From Trichomonas vaginalis G3 (Eukaryota; Parabasalia; Trichomonadida; Trichomonadidae): DNA of 64,000 nt. A program made the position numbers and the translations under genes. Under the pieces are notes generated by a model. That model saw nothing but the letters and a program-made list of their open reading frames with translations, had not been told where the DNA came from and made no database searches. Positions 41,183-51,235 of this stretch are shown piece by piece. Positions within the stretch are counted from its first letter, which is position 1; each line of letters begins with the position of its first letter. The DNA lies in NCBI RefSeq assembly GCF_026262505.1, contig NC_067205.1, positions 16,306,001-16,370,000 of the forward strand, written 5' to 3'.

Positions 41183-42220
41183 ATGTCTGTCGAAGAAATT
41201 AAGCAAAAAGGTAACCAAGCATTTAAAGAAAAGAACTTTGCTTTTGCCATTGAACAATACTCTAATGCTCTCGAGTTAGATCCTCAAAATTATACGCTTT
41301 ACTCAAACAGATCAGCTTCATACGCTGCCATGGGTAAATACAACGAAGCTTTATCTGATGCACGTGAAGTTGTTAGATTAAATCCAGATTGGGCCCGTGG
41401 TCATTCTCGTCTTGGAACAGCTCTTCATGGTTTGAAAGATTATCAAGCTGCTGCAGATGCTTACAGGCGTTCTTTGGAGCTCGATCCAAATAATAACGAA
41501 ATTAGAGAGCAATTAGAAAAATGCGAAAAACTTATTAAAATTATTAACGGAGATGACTCACTTTACAATGAAATTGGAAACGTTTTCACTCCAGATAAAA
41601 TCGAATTATTATATTCTAACCCAACAACTAAAAAATACTTAGACGATCCTAAATATAAAGAAATGATGGAAGATTTAAAGGCAAACCCACAAAATCTCGT
41701 CAAGTACTTGAGTGATGAACGTCTAGAAAAGACTTTGCAGGTCCTTATTGACCCAATAATTCAGAAACATATGTTAAATCCAGTTAAAGTTTCTCCTTCA
41801 GAAGCTGTTAGTGCTTCGAACCCATCTCCAAAGGCTGATATAAATAAGGATGCTGAAGCCGAGAAAGAAGAAGGAAATAAATACTTCAAGACAGGAAAAT
41901 TAAATGAAGCAATAACTCATTACGAAAAAGCTATTACAATTGATCCTTCAAATATCATCTATTACAATAACAAAGCTACGGCACTTATTAAGTTGAAAAA
42001 ATTTGATGAAGCGATTTCTACACTTGAGAAAGGAATCAAAGCTGGAAAAGAAAGCAAAGCTGACAATGACTTCCTCGCCAAGGCATATTCTAAGTTAGGA
42101 AACGCTTACGCTAACAAAGGAAACAAAGAACCAGCTCTCAACGCTTACCAGGATTCCTTGAAATACAAATTTGATCAAGCTGTAGCTGATGAAGCAGAAA
42201 AGCTGAAGAACTCCCTTTAA
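41183..42220 (+). CDS. short Hop/Sti1-like TPR co-chaperone
   Basis: 345 residues. TPR1 (about 4-105: KQKGNQAFKEKNFAFAIEQY) has the basic carboxylate-clamp residues for Hsp70/Hsp90 EEVD tails. A DP domain (about 128-190: DDPKYKEMMEDLKANPQNL) follows, then a second TPR set (about 224-340: EKEEGNKYFKTGKLNEAITHYEKAI). The order TPR1-DP1-TPR2A equals the N-terminal 60% of Hop/Sti1; TPR2B and DP2 are absent, whereas yeast Sti1 has 589 residues. It could still bring Hsp70 and Hsp90 together, since TPR1 and TPR2A are the EEVD-binding units, but would lack the second client-transfer half. The ORF is intact with a clean stop. Confidence 0.85.
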   Translation: MSVEEIKQKGNQAFKEKNFAFAIEQYSNALELDPQNYTLYSNRSASYAAMGKYNEALSDAREVVRLNPDWARGHSRLGTALHGLKDYQAAADAYRRSLELDPNNNEIREQLEKCEKLIKIINGDDSLYNEIGNVFTPDKIELLYSNPTTKKYLDDPKYKEMMEDLKANPQNLVKYLSDERLEKTLQVLIDPIIQKHMLNPVKVSPSEAVSASNPSPKADINKDAEAEKEEGNKYFKTGKLNEAITHYEKAITIDPSNIIYYNNKATALIKLKKFDEAISTLEKGIKAGKESKADNDFLAKAYSKLGNAYANKGNKEPALNAYQDSLKYKFDQAVADEAEKLKNSL

Positions 42221-42843
42221 ATGAATTTAAATATTTGATATAAATAAAATAGCTATATTATCTCGTTTAATATCATTTTTTACTAATTCTTCATAGAAAT
42301 ACTTTCAATCTCAGGTATTTCGTAAGTTAATTAAGCAAAATAAAAAAATTATATAAAATATTTGAAGATTTTCTTTCATTTTAATGATGACACCATATTT
42401 ATACATATTATAGAACAATTTGGCTTATTTTATTCTTTAATAATTTAAATATATATTAATAAAAATTGAAATTTAATATAAATTTTTCCAAAAAAAAATT
42501 CGAAATTCTAAAATTGGAATCAAAAAACTGGATTATCACATTCATTTTTTCGATTTCAAAAAAAATTTGGAATAAATCACATGCAGTAAACTAATTATTA
42601 TCTTCATTTATACCAAGATAACATGTAAATTCCTTCAAATTCTCATATTTTAAACTTTGAGAAATTTCTGATCCATTTGAACAATGAATCACCCTTATTT
42701 GTACTACACTGATAAAGTTTTGATTCTTTAAACCATGGAAATTGAGTTAATAAAAGATGAAATCAAAAATCTCAATATAATAATAAGAAAGAGTTAAGTA
42801 ATTAAATGAATAATGAATGAAAACGAAGTTTTTAAGTAAGAAA
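42221..42843. other. convergent 3' intergenic region
   Basis: About 620 AT-rich bases; nothing recognised. Confidence 0.5.
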
Positions 42844-43803
42844 TTATGAGAGGTTTTGATATTGATTTGAATTTTGTTTCTTGGAGAATCTTGCCTTGAA
42901 GTTGCTCCACCATCCAGCAGTCTTATTTGAGTCTGCATCAACTCCTGGGATCAAGTTTGAATCAACGCCGATTGTTGGCATTGGAGCTTGATCATCCATT
43001 GGATTACAAGCTGGATAAGACTGGTTAGAGCCTGGATATGTAGGATTGCCGTAAGCATTGTAGGTTGGCTGATAAGAAGGAGCTGCGCCTGGATATGATG
43101 GAGCAGCGCCAGGATAAGAAGGAGCGGCACCTGGATAGGATGGGGCTGCACCTGGGTATGATGGTGGCTGGCCTGGATATGTTGGATTAGCTCCTGGATA
43201 AGATGGGGCTGTAGCTTGATTTGGAACGCCTTGGGGACCCATTGGCATAACTGTTCCATCTCTGGAAACACGTACGACCTCAGCGTTATCTGGCCAGCGT
43301 AAGAAATCGTCGGCGAAAATGTGATCGAATTTTGGTAATTGAGCTGGTTTTGGTTTTGGCTTTGGAGCTGGCTTTGGTGCATTAGACGGTGATGGGTATG
43401 CAGCAGGAGCAGCATATGCGCCTGGATAACCACCTGGACCTGGAGGAGGAGCTGAATAAGCAGCGTAAGCACCTGGATAACCTCCTGGTGCTGGAGCTCC
43501 GGCTGGTGGATAACCCATTGGAGAGGCATATGCACCTGGATAACCACCTGGGCCTGGTGGAGGAGCTGCATAAGCTCCTGGATAGCCTCCTGGGGCAGCT
43601 GATGGTGCTCCAGCGCCTGGGTATGATGGTTGTGATGATTTGCTCTTTGGTGGTGGTGGTGCGTTTTCTGGTGTATCGAGTAAAATCGAAATTGTGTTTT
43701 CTTCATCGCCGTTCATTTCCATAAGGATACCTTCGATGGTATCTCTTCTGTGTTTAGGGAACATTTCGGCAATACTATTTACCTTATCTTGGATAGTTGC
43801 CAT
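42844..43803 (-). CDS. CUE-domain protein with SYPGA repeats
   Basis: 319 residues from the ATG at 43803, chosen because TCATT (43811-43815) lies just upstream and because MATIQDKVNSIAEMFP starts the CUE fold directly; a longer frame to 43854 exists. Residues 1-45 are a CUE domain (FPKHRRDTIEGILMEMNGDEENTISILL, with the MFP and LL motifs that bind ubiquitin). The middle is Pro/Gly/Tyr/Ala-rich with about ten GYPGAYA or SYPGA repeats, low complexity and likely phase-separating. A short ordered part (FDHIFADDFLRWPDNAEVV) lies around 175. Probable ubiquitin-binding adaptor, perhaps in endosomal traffic; that is inference. Confidence 0.75.
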   Translation of the reverse strand: MATIQDKVNSIAEMFPKHRRDTIEGILMEMNGDEENTISILLDTPENAPPPPKSKSSQPSYPGAGAPSAAPGGYPGAYAAPPPGPGGYPGAYASPMGYPPAGAPAPGGYPGAYAAYSAPPPGPGGYPGAYAAPAAYPSPSNAPKPAPKPKPKPAQLPKFDHIFADDFLRWPDNAEVVRVSRDGTVMPMGPQGVPNQATAPSYPGANPTYPGQPPSYPGAAPSYPGAAPSYPGAAPSYPGAAPSYQPTYNAYGNPTYPGSNQSYPACNPMDDQAPMPTIGVDSNLIPGVDADSNKTAGWWSNFKARFSKKQNSNQYQNLS

Positions 43804-43810
43804 ATTAATT

Positions 43811-43815
43811 AATGA
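43811..43815 (-). promoter_or_regulatory. initiator (TCATT)
   Basis: Fits the trichomonad initiator TCAYW, 7 bases before the ATG at 43803, and decides the start of the CUE gene. Confidence 0.6.
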
Positions 43816-43879
43816 CAGAAAATTTTGATCTAAACTTCTTTTTTTTCTCTTCACCGGATTTTGAAAAAATTTATGTTAA

Positions 43880-44020
43880 GGGTGCCCTATAGACGATAGA
43901 CCACCCTCAGAAAAGCACTTTTAAGGCTATTATATTGAGAACTAGAATCTGGATAATCCATTCATTCGAGTTCTAATAAGGTTAATTTTGTGATGTTTAC
44001 ATTATCGTTATAGGGCACCC
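43880..44020. mobile_element. TTAA-type MITE, copy B
   Basis: 141 bp flanked by TTAA at 43876-43879 and 44021-44024. Ends are perfect 12-bp inverted repeats (GGGTGCCCTATA), extending imperfectly with GACGATAGA on the left and ACGATAAT on the right. The internal AAGCACTTTTAAGGC and AAGGTTAATTTTGTGATG match copy A. No ORF. Confidence 0.88.
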
Positions 44021-44258
44021 TTAAGGTTAAATCAAATTTTCGGTTGAAATATGAAGACAATTAAGGATACATTCTAGTATTAGTCTAGAATTTCTTTTTT
44101 TGAAATCGATGATCGAATTGAATTTAATTAATTTAATAATGAATATTGGATATTAACTTGTTCACTCTCCAAGAAATTATCGGAGAAAAAAAATTTCATA
44201 CAAAAAATTTTTTCCGAAATTTTTTTTAGAAAAAAAAGAAGGATTTTACCGAAGTTAA

Positions 44259-45094
44259 TTATTGAGCACGATGTAATCTTTGATATCTTGAACGAATAAC
44301 TGAGCCACCCCATTCAACAACTGTGAAACCTGTGCGTGTAACGTTAGGAAGTGCTTGAACTGGTTTGTTTAAGTCTGATTTATGTGCTTTGCGAATTGCA
44401 ATGAAAACACGGATGACTGAGTCTGGCTTTGTACTGAGCGTGAGAGGAACATGGTGGCAGTAGTTCGCCAACTGGAATGAGCAGAAGACGTCGCCGAGTT
44501 TATTGAATGTAGGAAGCCAATAGGTGATGAAGTCGAACTTCTCGCGGTCGTTGAGCTTGAAATGAGTGAGCATCTTCTCTAGAAATGCACGGCCTTCACC
44601 TTTCTTGACATAGAATCCAGTATTCATTTTCATGTTAATGGAAACTAGACCTTCCCAGTACAAATATGGAATAACTTTGTTGTTATAGATGATATCACCA
44701 TTTGGTTTAGCTGTGACGTTCCAGTATGTGCCTGCTGTAAATTCTGGAACAACTGTTGTAAAGTTTTGCTGTTCAATGTGGACACCGACTGAAAGATTCA
44801 TCTCCTTTGTTGGATACAAATAAATGGCTGGCTTTTGTACTAAAAAATATCAGGATTACGTGTAAAATTAAATCTGTAAAAAGGAAAGTTGCTTGCTGGT
44901 TTTATATGGCAACGTGGTTTAGCATGGGGTTTGTATTGCTTATATGGAAGTGGCTTTGGGTATGGATATGAATGACGCCTACTGCGAGCCTCTGCAAGTG
45001 CTAGCAAACAGAACATAATTTGATACAAATTTTCTTTGATGTCAGATTCTTTCAAAATATTCTGAATTTCAATAAAGTTTGTCAGCTTTGCCAT
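44259..45094 (-). CDS. KPxIYLYP-motif protein with one frameshift
   Basis: The ATG at 45094 is preferred because TCATT (45101-45105) lies just upstream. The first part (to 44840) has an N-terminal helix and a basic Pro/Tyr stretch (PYPKPLPYKQYKPHAKP). The second part (to 44259) opens with KPAIYLYPTKEMNLSVGV, the start of a domain seen in bacterial and protist proteins of unknown role, and is rich in beta and aromatic residues (PEFTAGTYWNVTAKPNG, IRVFIAIRKAHK). The two parts are one frame apart at a run of six T around 44840, so either the gene is broken, the assembly has an indel, or ribosomes slip there. I favour one gene with an indel. Confidence 0.6.
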
Positions 45095-45100
45095 TATTTG

Positions 45101-45105
45101 AATGA
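45101..45105 (-). promoter_or_regulatory. initiator (TCATT)
   Basis: Six bases before the ATG at 45094; supports that start over the upstream in-frame one at 45139. Confidence 0.55.
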
Positions 45106-45189
45106 TTAAAGACCATTCTTCTGTTACTGAAGCAAACACAGTTTTATACTTTGACTTCTGAACTATTGTTTAGAATAATTTCATAAAAT

Positions 45190-45326
45190 TTACACTTTTC
45201 CGACGTTTTGTCAGGGGCGCGAAGCGACCCAAAAATGTCGGAAAAGTGTAATTCTCAGATATATGATTATTTTTGCTTTTAATGCCGAACAGCATTTGAA
45301 TCAAAAATAATCATATGTCTGAGAAT
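45190..45326. repeat. two adjoining long hairpins
   Basis: First hairpin: TTACACTTTTCCGAC (45190-45204) pairs perfectly with 45237-45251, and its loop contains a small GC-rich hairpin (GGGCGC-GAA-GCGACCC). Second: the 25 bases at 45251-45275 pair with 45302-45326 with one mismatch, around a 26-base loop. The two share the junction base, so the whole 137 bp could fold as a double cruciform. No gene overlaps it. Confidence 0.85.
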
Positions 45327-45839
45327 TTATCTTTTCTTTGAAAATTGAAGGTTAGTACTCTTACTTAATGAATATATAGGAGCAATCAAAAATAATGATA
45401 GCAACATGTAATATTTTTTATCGGTTAACAATGTTTCAAAAATTGAAATAAAACTGCTTTTATTCGTACAATTTCTAAAATTATGACAGAATGAGGTAGA
45501 TTATAACATCAAATGAATAACGTGATGAATTTAAAAGGTAGTAACGGAATTGGAAGCTTCCCCATATTGAAGTTTGAAAATGTCCACCAATTGATACAAT
45601 CCTCTTTGATTGTAGTCATAATTCTATTTTATCAGCAATAGAATTTTGTATAACCTTATTTTTGGTATTTGCACTATAACCTGACCAGATAAAGATTGAA
45701 AATTTATTCAACGAATCATTGTTTTAATCATTGTTTCATGAAGTCTAAAATGTTACTGTCCCATTATTTTGCAATTTCAGTGCCACATTTTTACGTGGAG
45801 ATGGGACGAATGGATAGGTATGTTTCAATAGGTGGTATA

Positions 45840-46480
45840 CTATTTTTTGGCACCCTGTGAAATAAGAAGTTCGACAGTTTCCTTACTATTACTAATTGTT
45901 GCAATATAAAAAGCGGTTTGTCCATATTCTTTTTTTTTTTATTTATATTTGCACAATGTGGATGAAGAACTTCGGTCATTTCATTATAATTAAAATATAC
46001 TGCAAAATGAAGAGAAGTTTTAATATTATTAGCTCTTTCATTGATGCTTGCACCATACAAAATGAAGATTTCGCAAAAGGATAATATATCAGATTCGTCG
46101 ATGAAATAAAGTATTTGTTGATATCATTTGTTTGATCGAAATAATCTCAAAAGGAATTTTTATGAATCCCACAAAGTTGCAAATTGATTTTGATACTGTG
46201 TTCATTCATCAAGAAGGTATCAAAATCTGTGTTGTGTGAAATAGTAGTATATATCATGCATGCTTCTTTTGATTTTTGATGTTTCAAAGCTTCACTCATG
46301 ATCTATGGATTTTTCAGAAAAATTTAAGTCGTGGATACAGTTCAGCTATTTATGAGTTAAATATCGTCCTTAAAAACTTTAAACAATCAATTGTTCCATG
46401 AAAACAACATAATTCAAGTATTGATTATACCTTTTTTCATATTTAAGATGTTTTTGACATGTTTAAAATACTTAAAAGTT
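45840..46480 (-). pseudogene. decayed DUF3447/ankyrin copy 4
   Basis: Scattered stretches on the reverse strand match copies 1 and 2 in order. A DUF3447-like part ('SEALKHQKSKEAC', about 46250-46310) and the segment before it come first, then ankyrin pieces such as TSLHFAVYFNYNEMTEVL and KETVELLIS down to 45840. Frames change several times and the N-terminal third has almost faded (46310-46480). An old relic of the same family. Confidence 0.65.
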
Positions 46481-47717
46481 CTATATCTGATATTCTTGTG
46501 TTTATATACTTTATTTGTCAAGTAAGTACTTCAAATTTTTATATGAATTTTCGGAACAAACATAATTCACACTTTGTTAGTATAATAAAATAGTTTTAAT
46601 TCGTAAGTGAATTTCAATATGCAAATCTATCTTCTCAAATACTGTTCATAATAAATGAGTAATATTTCTTAGCTTATTCCATTATATAAACTAGATTATA
46701 TATATACACATACATGCTATTAAATGAGTATTAATAAATTTGCAATAAAGAACCATTGTAAATGGAAATTACTGGAAAATCAAAAATAAAATCATTTAAT
46801 CTCAGTTATTCACAAATAATCGAACAATTCCTAATGAGAAACAACTTATTTTAAAATCATATTTTCCATATTTTGTGTTTCTGTGAAATTAATTTTAAAA
46901 TTATTTGAGGCATAATTATTAATTAAATAAGATTATGGTTTATCGTTGGCAGTGCAGATACAATATTGGCATTTTGCGTTTCTCAGTGAGTGACCAACTT
47001 TTTGATTGAGAAGAAACAGGAGCTTTTTATTAAAATTATATTTTCTAAAAAATGTAATCATTCTATTATAAGAACAGTATCGGAAAGATGAATGTGTGAT
47101 GAACGTAGGAAAGTTATGAAAGACAAAAAAAATCAGAATATTTTTCTAAGACATTCGTTTAAAAAAACATTGTGATAATAGTCGGTAAATACGCATAATA
47201 CAATAATCCATTAAATTATCATGGGTTAACGGTCAAAAATGGTATTTTTTGATCGCAAATTTGTGAAATTATTTTTTGAGATGAATTTTTTCGAAGGTTG
47301 ACGCCTATTGCCATCGAAAACCTTTCATCATAGGTTTAACCACTGCAAATTGATGATAAATTAATTTGTTAATTTGCAATGCCTTATCAATTTTATGTAA
47401 AATAAAAAATGCTTCTACACTAATGACCAATATTATTATAAAGTTTGGTGAATAAAATCTAACCGACCGATGAGTTTGACTTTCAATGCGATTTTATTTT
47501 TCTTGGCGGTTTGAATGAATTTCCAAAAAATCGAATTTTTCATGCATAACGCAAAGTAAAACAGAAAAGGATTTCGAATACCATAACTCTAAAGTTTTAT
47601 CCATAAAAAATTGATAATGGATTTTTGTATATCATATTGAATTTTTTAAATTGAACATTGAATTTTTCAGAGGACATAAAATTTTATCGTCAACAAAAAT
47701 TTAATCATTTTTTTATA
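46481..47717. other. intergenic, nothing recognised
   Basis: About 1.2 kb of AT-rich DNA without a supportable gene or repeat. Confidence 0.5.
47705..47709 (+). promoter_or_regulatory. initiator (TCATT)
   Basis: Eight bases before the ATG at 47718; supports that start. Confidence 0.5.
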
Positions 47718-48227
47718 ATGCAGACCAACCATTCGAACGTCATATTCGACCATTTTCAGAATGACTCTAATAACAGTCTTATGTCACTATCCAGACAGAA
47801 ACACAACTCAAACTTCTTTGGTTCCAAACAGATTCTCAACAACTCCAAAGTTGATTTGAGAGAGTCATCAGAGCATCATATTAACCTTATAGAAAGCAAG
47901 AAGATGGGGCATTCTATAAAGTTTAATACCCAGTTTTGCAATTACGACCAATCTGATGAATATGTTAACATTACCTTTATGTTCAATATCCAAATCAACA
48001 ACCTTCCATTAGTACAGAATTCCTTCTCAAATTCTACTGATCTCTCAGAATTGTACGATTTTGTAGAGAATACCGAGTATGTAAAGAGAAGAAATGACCC
48101 AAATAGAAACTTTAAGATTTCTTACTCGCCATCATGGAATTCGGAATGTCTTCCGGATTCTGGCAGCATAGAAAATTACATTAATTTCCATAGTAATAAT
48201 ATTACATTGTATGTTAATTTCCAATAA
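47718..48227 (+). CDS. small protein with UBX/ubiquitin-like C-terminus
   Basis: 169 residues from the ATG at 47718, chosen for the initiator just upstream; extension further would need a non-ATG start. The first 80 residues are polar and unstructured, rich in Asn, Ser and His. From about 85 the pattern is beta-beta-alpha-beta: KFNTQFCNYDQSDEYVNITFMF, then TDLSELYDFVEN, then FKISYSPSWNSECLPDSGS and ITLYVNF. That order resembles UBX domains, in which LxxLYDFV marks the helix and a Ser/Phe-Pro loop binds p97. The signature FPR loop is not visible, so this is a fold-level guess. Confidence 0.45.
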   Translation: MQTNHSNVIFDHFQNDSNNSLMSLSRQKHNSNFFGSKQILNNSKVDLRESSEHHINLIESKKMGHSIKFNTQFCNYDQSDEYVNITFMFNIQINNLPLVQNSFSNSTDLSELYDFVENTEYVKRRNDPNRNFKISYSPSWNSECLPDSGSIENYINFHSNNITLYVNFQ

Positions 48228-49090
48228 ATTTGTTTCTATCCCTGTTTAAATGTTTATTAAATTTACTAACTAATCTAAACAAAAATATTTGAAATTAATT
48301 TTCATAACATTTTTCAGAGAATATTGGTTGTTCACAAACTATCTAAGTAGTCTAGTCAAGTTATATGGTTAGTATATTTGTTCTGACAATTTGACATCTT
48401 GAGTTGTTAACTCAGAAAGAATTTGATAGTTTGTAGTAAATATAATACTCAATATTCCTTGTCTTTTATCATTTAAGTACTAAATTTGTGAATAATTCAA
48501 ATTTGATACGACAAAACGATTAGGGTGGAATGAAAGTTGTTGATGTCAGTGTTCATCAGACGAATTATCATCTTTACAGGAAAGTCCAAAGAATTGTTTG
48601 ATTAAACACATATGTTAGCGTATAAATTAGATTTTTTGAAATCTTTTACAGGAATTTTTTGTTTTGATTTTGATATGAATGATATATAACTATATAAAAT
48701 CGCACATGACATGAAAATGAATAAGTTCCCACAAGGACAGGATTTTGAATTACAATTTCATCAATTCGAAGCATTAACCAGAAAAATCAAGTTCTAAATA
48801 CATAAACAAAATCATTCCAGTTGATACTATGCATAATCTTCGGCAATGGATCCAATTATAAAATTCTTTCAATCCAACAAAATTATTAGCACAAGTAGCT
48901 TATCTATAGTGTTTAAAAATCAAATATACCTATTAATCTCTCAAATTTCGATTTCGAAGTATCCGACTATTCAAAATCGCTCATTCTGAAGACCATTTGA
49001 TAGAAATATATAATATACATAATATGACTATTCTAACGCTTAGATTTCACGAGGAAACACGGTGGAAAAGATACATGACACTTTTTAGAA
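48228..49090. other. intergenic, nothing recognised
   Basis: 863 AT-rich bases with no supportable feature. Confidence 0.5.
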
Positions 49091-50224
49091 ATGAACTTTT
49101 TCAAGAATTTCATTTGGAACGAAGTAGAAAGCAGTCCATTTTTCACGGCTTCATGGGAGCCAAGATACCTAAAAAAGCTTTTAGTTATTTTTAGTATCGG
49201 AATTTCTTGTTTTGTTTCATTTACAGCGTTATTTATTTCATCAACCATTTCTCTACCAATTCACAATGAAGGCACAAAATATTACATCGAATTGAACGAC
49301 TTTTCATCAATTTCACAGCCATATTTAGTAATTATTTCTCCACCAATCTCAAAAAGACTTAATATTTCATCAAATGGGGTATTTTTATATAAAATAAATG
49401 GAACAAAATATACTTTCGGTACTCTCTACAAGTTTAGTGACATTCACCCAAATATTCGTATTGATTTTAACACTTCGAAGAAAATTACACAAGCAGTAGT
49501 TCGTGTTCACATTCCTATAGTTAAATACGCATCAGCTCTTATCAAAATTGCAACTTTTTTAGTTACAGCTGCATGTCTTTTCCTTTCATACAAATCTTCA
49601 AGCATCAGACCATTTCTTTCACAATATTTCCTCATATTCTTATATTCCTTGTTTAATTTACCATTTTTCAGCTTCGATACTTTAATTCGGTCAATTATTA
49701 CTATGACTTTCTGGTTTGGCTTCATATCTGTATCCTTTTTACAAGTACGAATTCTCTCGTCTAATATCCCTACGATTTTCTCTTCATTATTTGTTTTAAT
49801 CGGATTGTGCTCATTTTCTACAATTATGACCTATTTCAACTCAAATTTCTTCTACATTTCGATATTACTTGTTGTCGGCCTTGTTGCAGCTTCAATTTAC
49901 CTGTTTTACATCGGAACCGCAATTTTGAGTCAATTTTTATTGGCTGTTCATTTTGGATGGATGTGGACAATTGGTTTGTGCATATACTTTGCTAATATAC
50001 TTAGGAATATGAGTATTACCTTTCAGACATCGTTTTTCGTTGATGTAATGAATTCTGTCATTGTTTCTGTTTTCATTGTTTTCCAATCTATTTATTTGAT
50101 TGGAGAGCCAGTCAAAGCGAAGATTCCTGAAGCTCCTCTCGATCAGGCAGCAAAGATCAACAGAATTGATCAACTTCTTGAGAAACTCGCCGACAAAGAA
50201 GAAAACGGATCAAGGAAATTCTAA
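49091..50224 (+). CDS. eight-TM membrane protein, similar layout to the 28253 gene
   Basis: 377 residues. A TM helix at about 29-50 is followed by a luminal part of about 100 residues with N-glycosylation sites (NIS, NGT) and a beta pattern, then seven TM helices from about 155 to 340. The tail is Lys/Glu-rich and ends in a short amphipathic coil (AAKINRIDQLLEKLADKEENG). This is the one-plus-seven layout of Wntless/TMEM181-type proteins. No family-specific motif is evident. An alternative is a trichomonad-specific GPCR-like family. Confidence 0.65.
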   Translation: MNFFKNFIWNEVESSPFFTASWEPRYLKKLLVIFSIGISCFVSFTALFISSTISLPIHNEGTKYYIELNDFSSISQPYLVIISPPISKRLNISSNGVFLYKINGTKYTFGTLYKFSDIHPNIRIDFNTSKKITQAVVRVHIPIVKYASALIKIATFLVTAACLFLSYKSSSIRPFLSQYFLIFLYSLFNLPFFSFDTLIRSIITMTFWFGFISVSFLQVRILSSNIPTIFSSLFVLIGLCSFSTIMTYFNSNFFYISILLVVGLVAASIYLFYIGTAILSQFLLAVHFGWMWTIGLCIYFANILRNMSITFQTSFFVDVMNSVIVSVFIVFQSIYLIGEPVKAKIPEAPLDQAAKINRIDQLLEKLADKEENGSRKF

Positions 50225-51235
50225 TTTTTAAAAATCTATTTGTATTTGTTGACTTATAAAACACGCTTTTGTTTAAAAATATATATATAGAGTTGTAAAT
50301 ATATTATAAATTATCACAAATTTCTGATTTTAGCAGCATTAGAAGCCTCAATTTTTTGGGTAAATGCTGAAACTATTTTAAATTCAATGTTGTGCGATAT
50401 GCTCAAAAATGGATCTAATTTTATGAATAGTTTACAATTCACAATTTTTTCCAAAATTTTATGAGATTTGTAAATTATGCATAAAATAATGAATCTTTTT
50501 AAAATCATTATCTCAAAATTGAATTGAAAATATTTTAAAATTTGAGACAATTCTGTGAGTTATACTCAAAACATTCCATAATTTTAACATATATGTTAGT
50601 AACCAAGTTTTTAGTACTCGATTTTTAAAATATATTAAAAAAAAGCTATTTAAAAAATTGCGCTTACAAATTTTAAATATGAAAGTTTGTCACAGCTTTC
50701 AATGGTTAGATAGATTTTAACGGAACCTTAATATCGAGTATTGAAAAATCTATACTTTTTGAATCTCGATTTTTGAATAGTTATTGAAATCGATTACATG
50801 AAAACTACCATTATATTGCCTTCTGAAATACTTTGTTTTAAAATTTTAAATTGAAACATAGATTTTTCAATACAATAAAATATACGTTTTCATAATATCC
50901 TTTTTTTTTAATATAATATAATGAGATTTTCTTTAGTTATACTCATTATGGATAAAATATCCTCATTCAATTCTTGAAGACATAATCGAAAAAATATAAG
51001 TTCCGTCTAGAACAATATAAAACGTGCGTTTATATTGTGTTGTGTCCATAACTGCAGAATTCAATTTTGAGAATAACTTTAAAAATTCAATAGTTGTAAA
51101 ATCTTAAATAAAAGTAATGATGTTTTTTTGTTTCTACCATCTATAATTTATATTTAATGATGATTTCAACATTGTTCATAAGAACCAACACTCGGAAGAG
51201 GAAATTGAACAAAATTAATTATTCCGCTATTCTTT
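50225..51235. other. intergenic region with a 16-bp inverted repeat
   Basis: About 1 kb without a gene. It contains the inverted pair at 50738-50873. Confidence 0.5.
50738..50873. repeat. 16-bp perfect inverted repeat
   Basis: GTATTGAAAAATCTAT at 50738-50753 and its exact complement at 50858-50873 enclose 104 bases. No clear target duplication, so it may be a short MITE remnant or chance in A/T-rich DNA. Confidence 0.5.

Noticed and set aside
47270-47390. Short inverted words around TGCAAATT
   Set aside because: Arms of 8-9 A/T-rich bases are too short to separate from chance.
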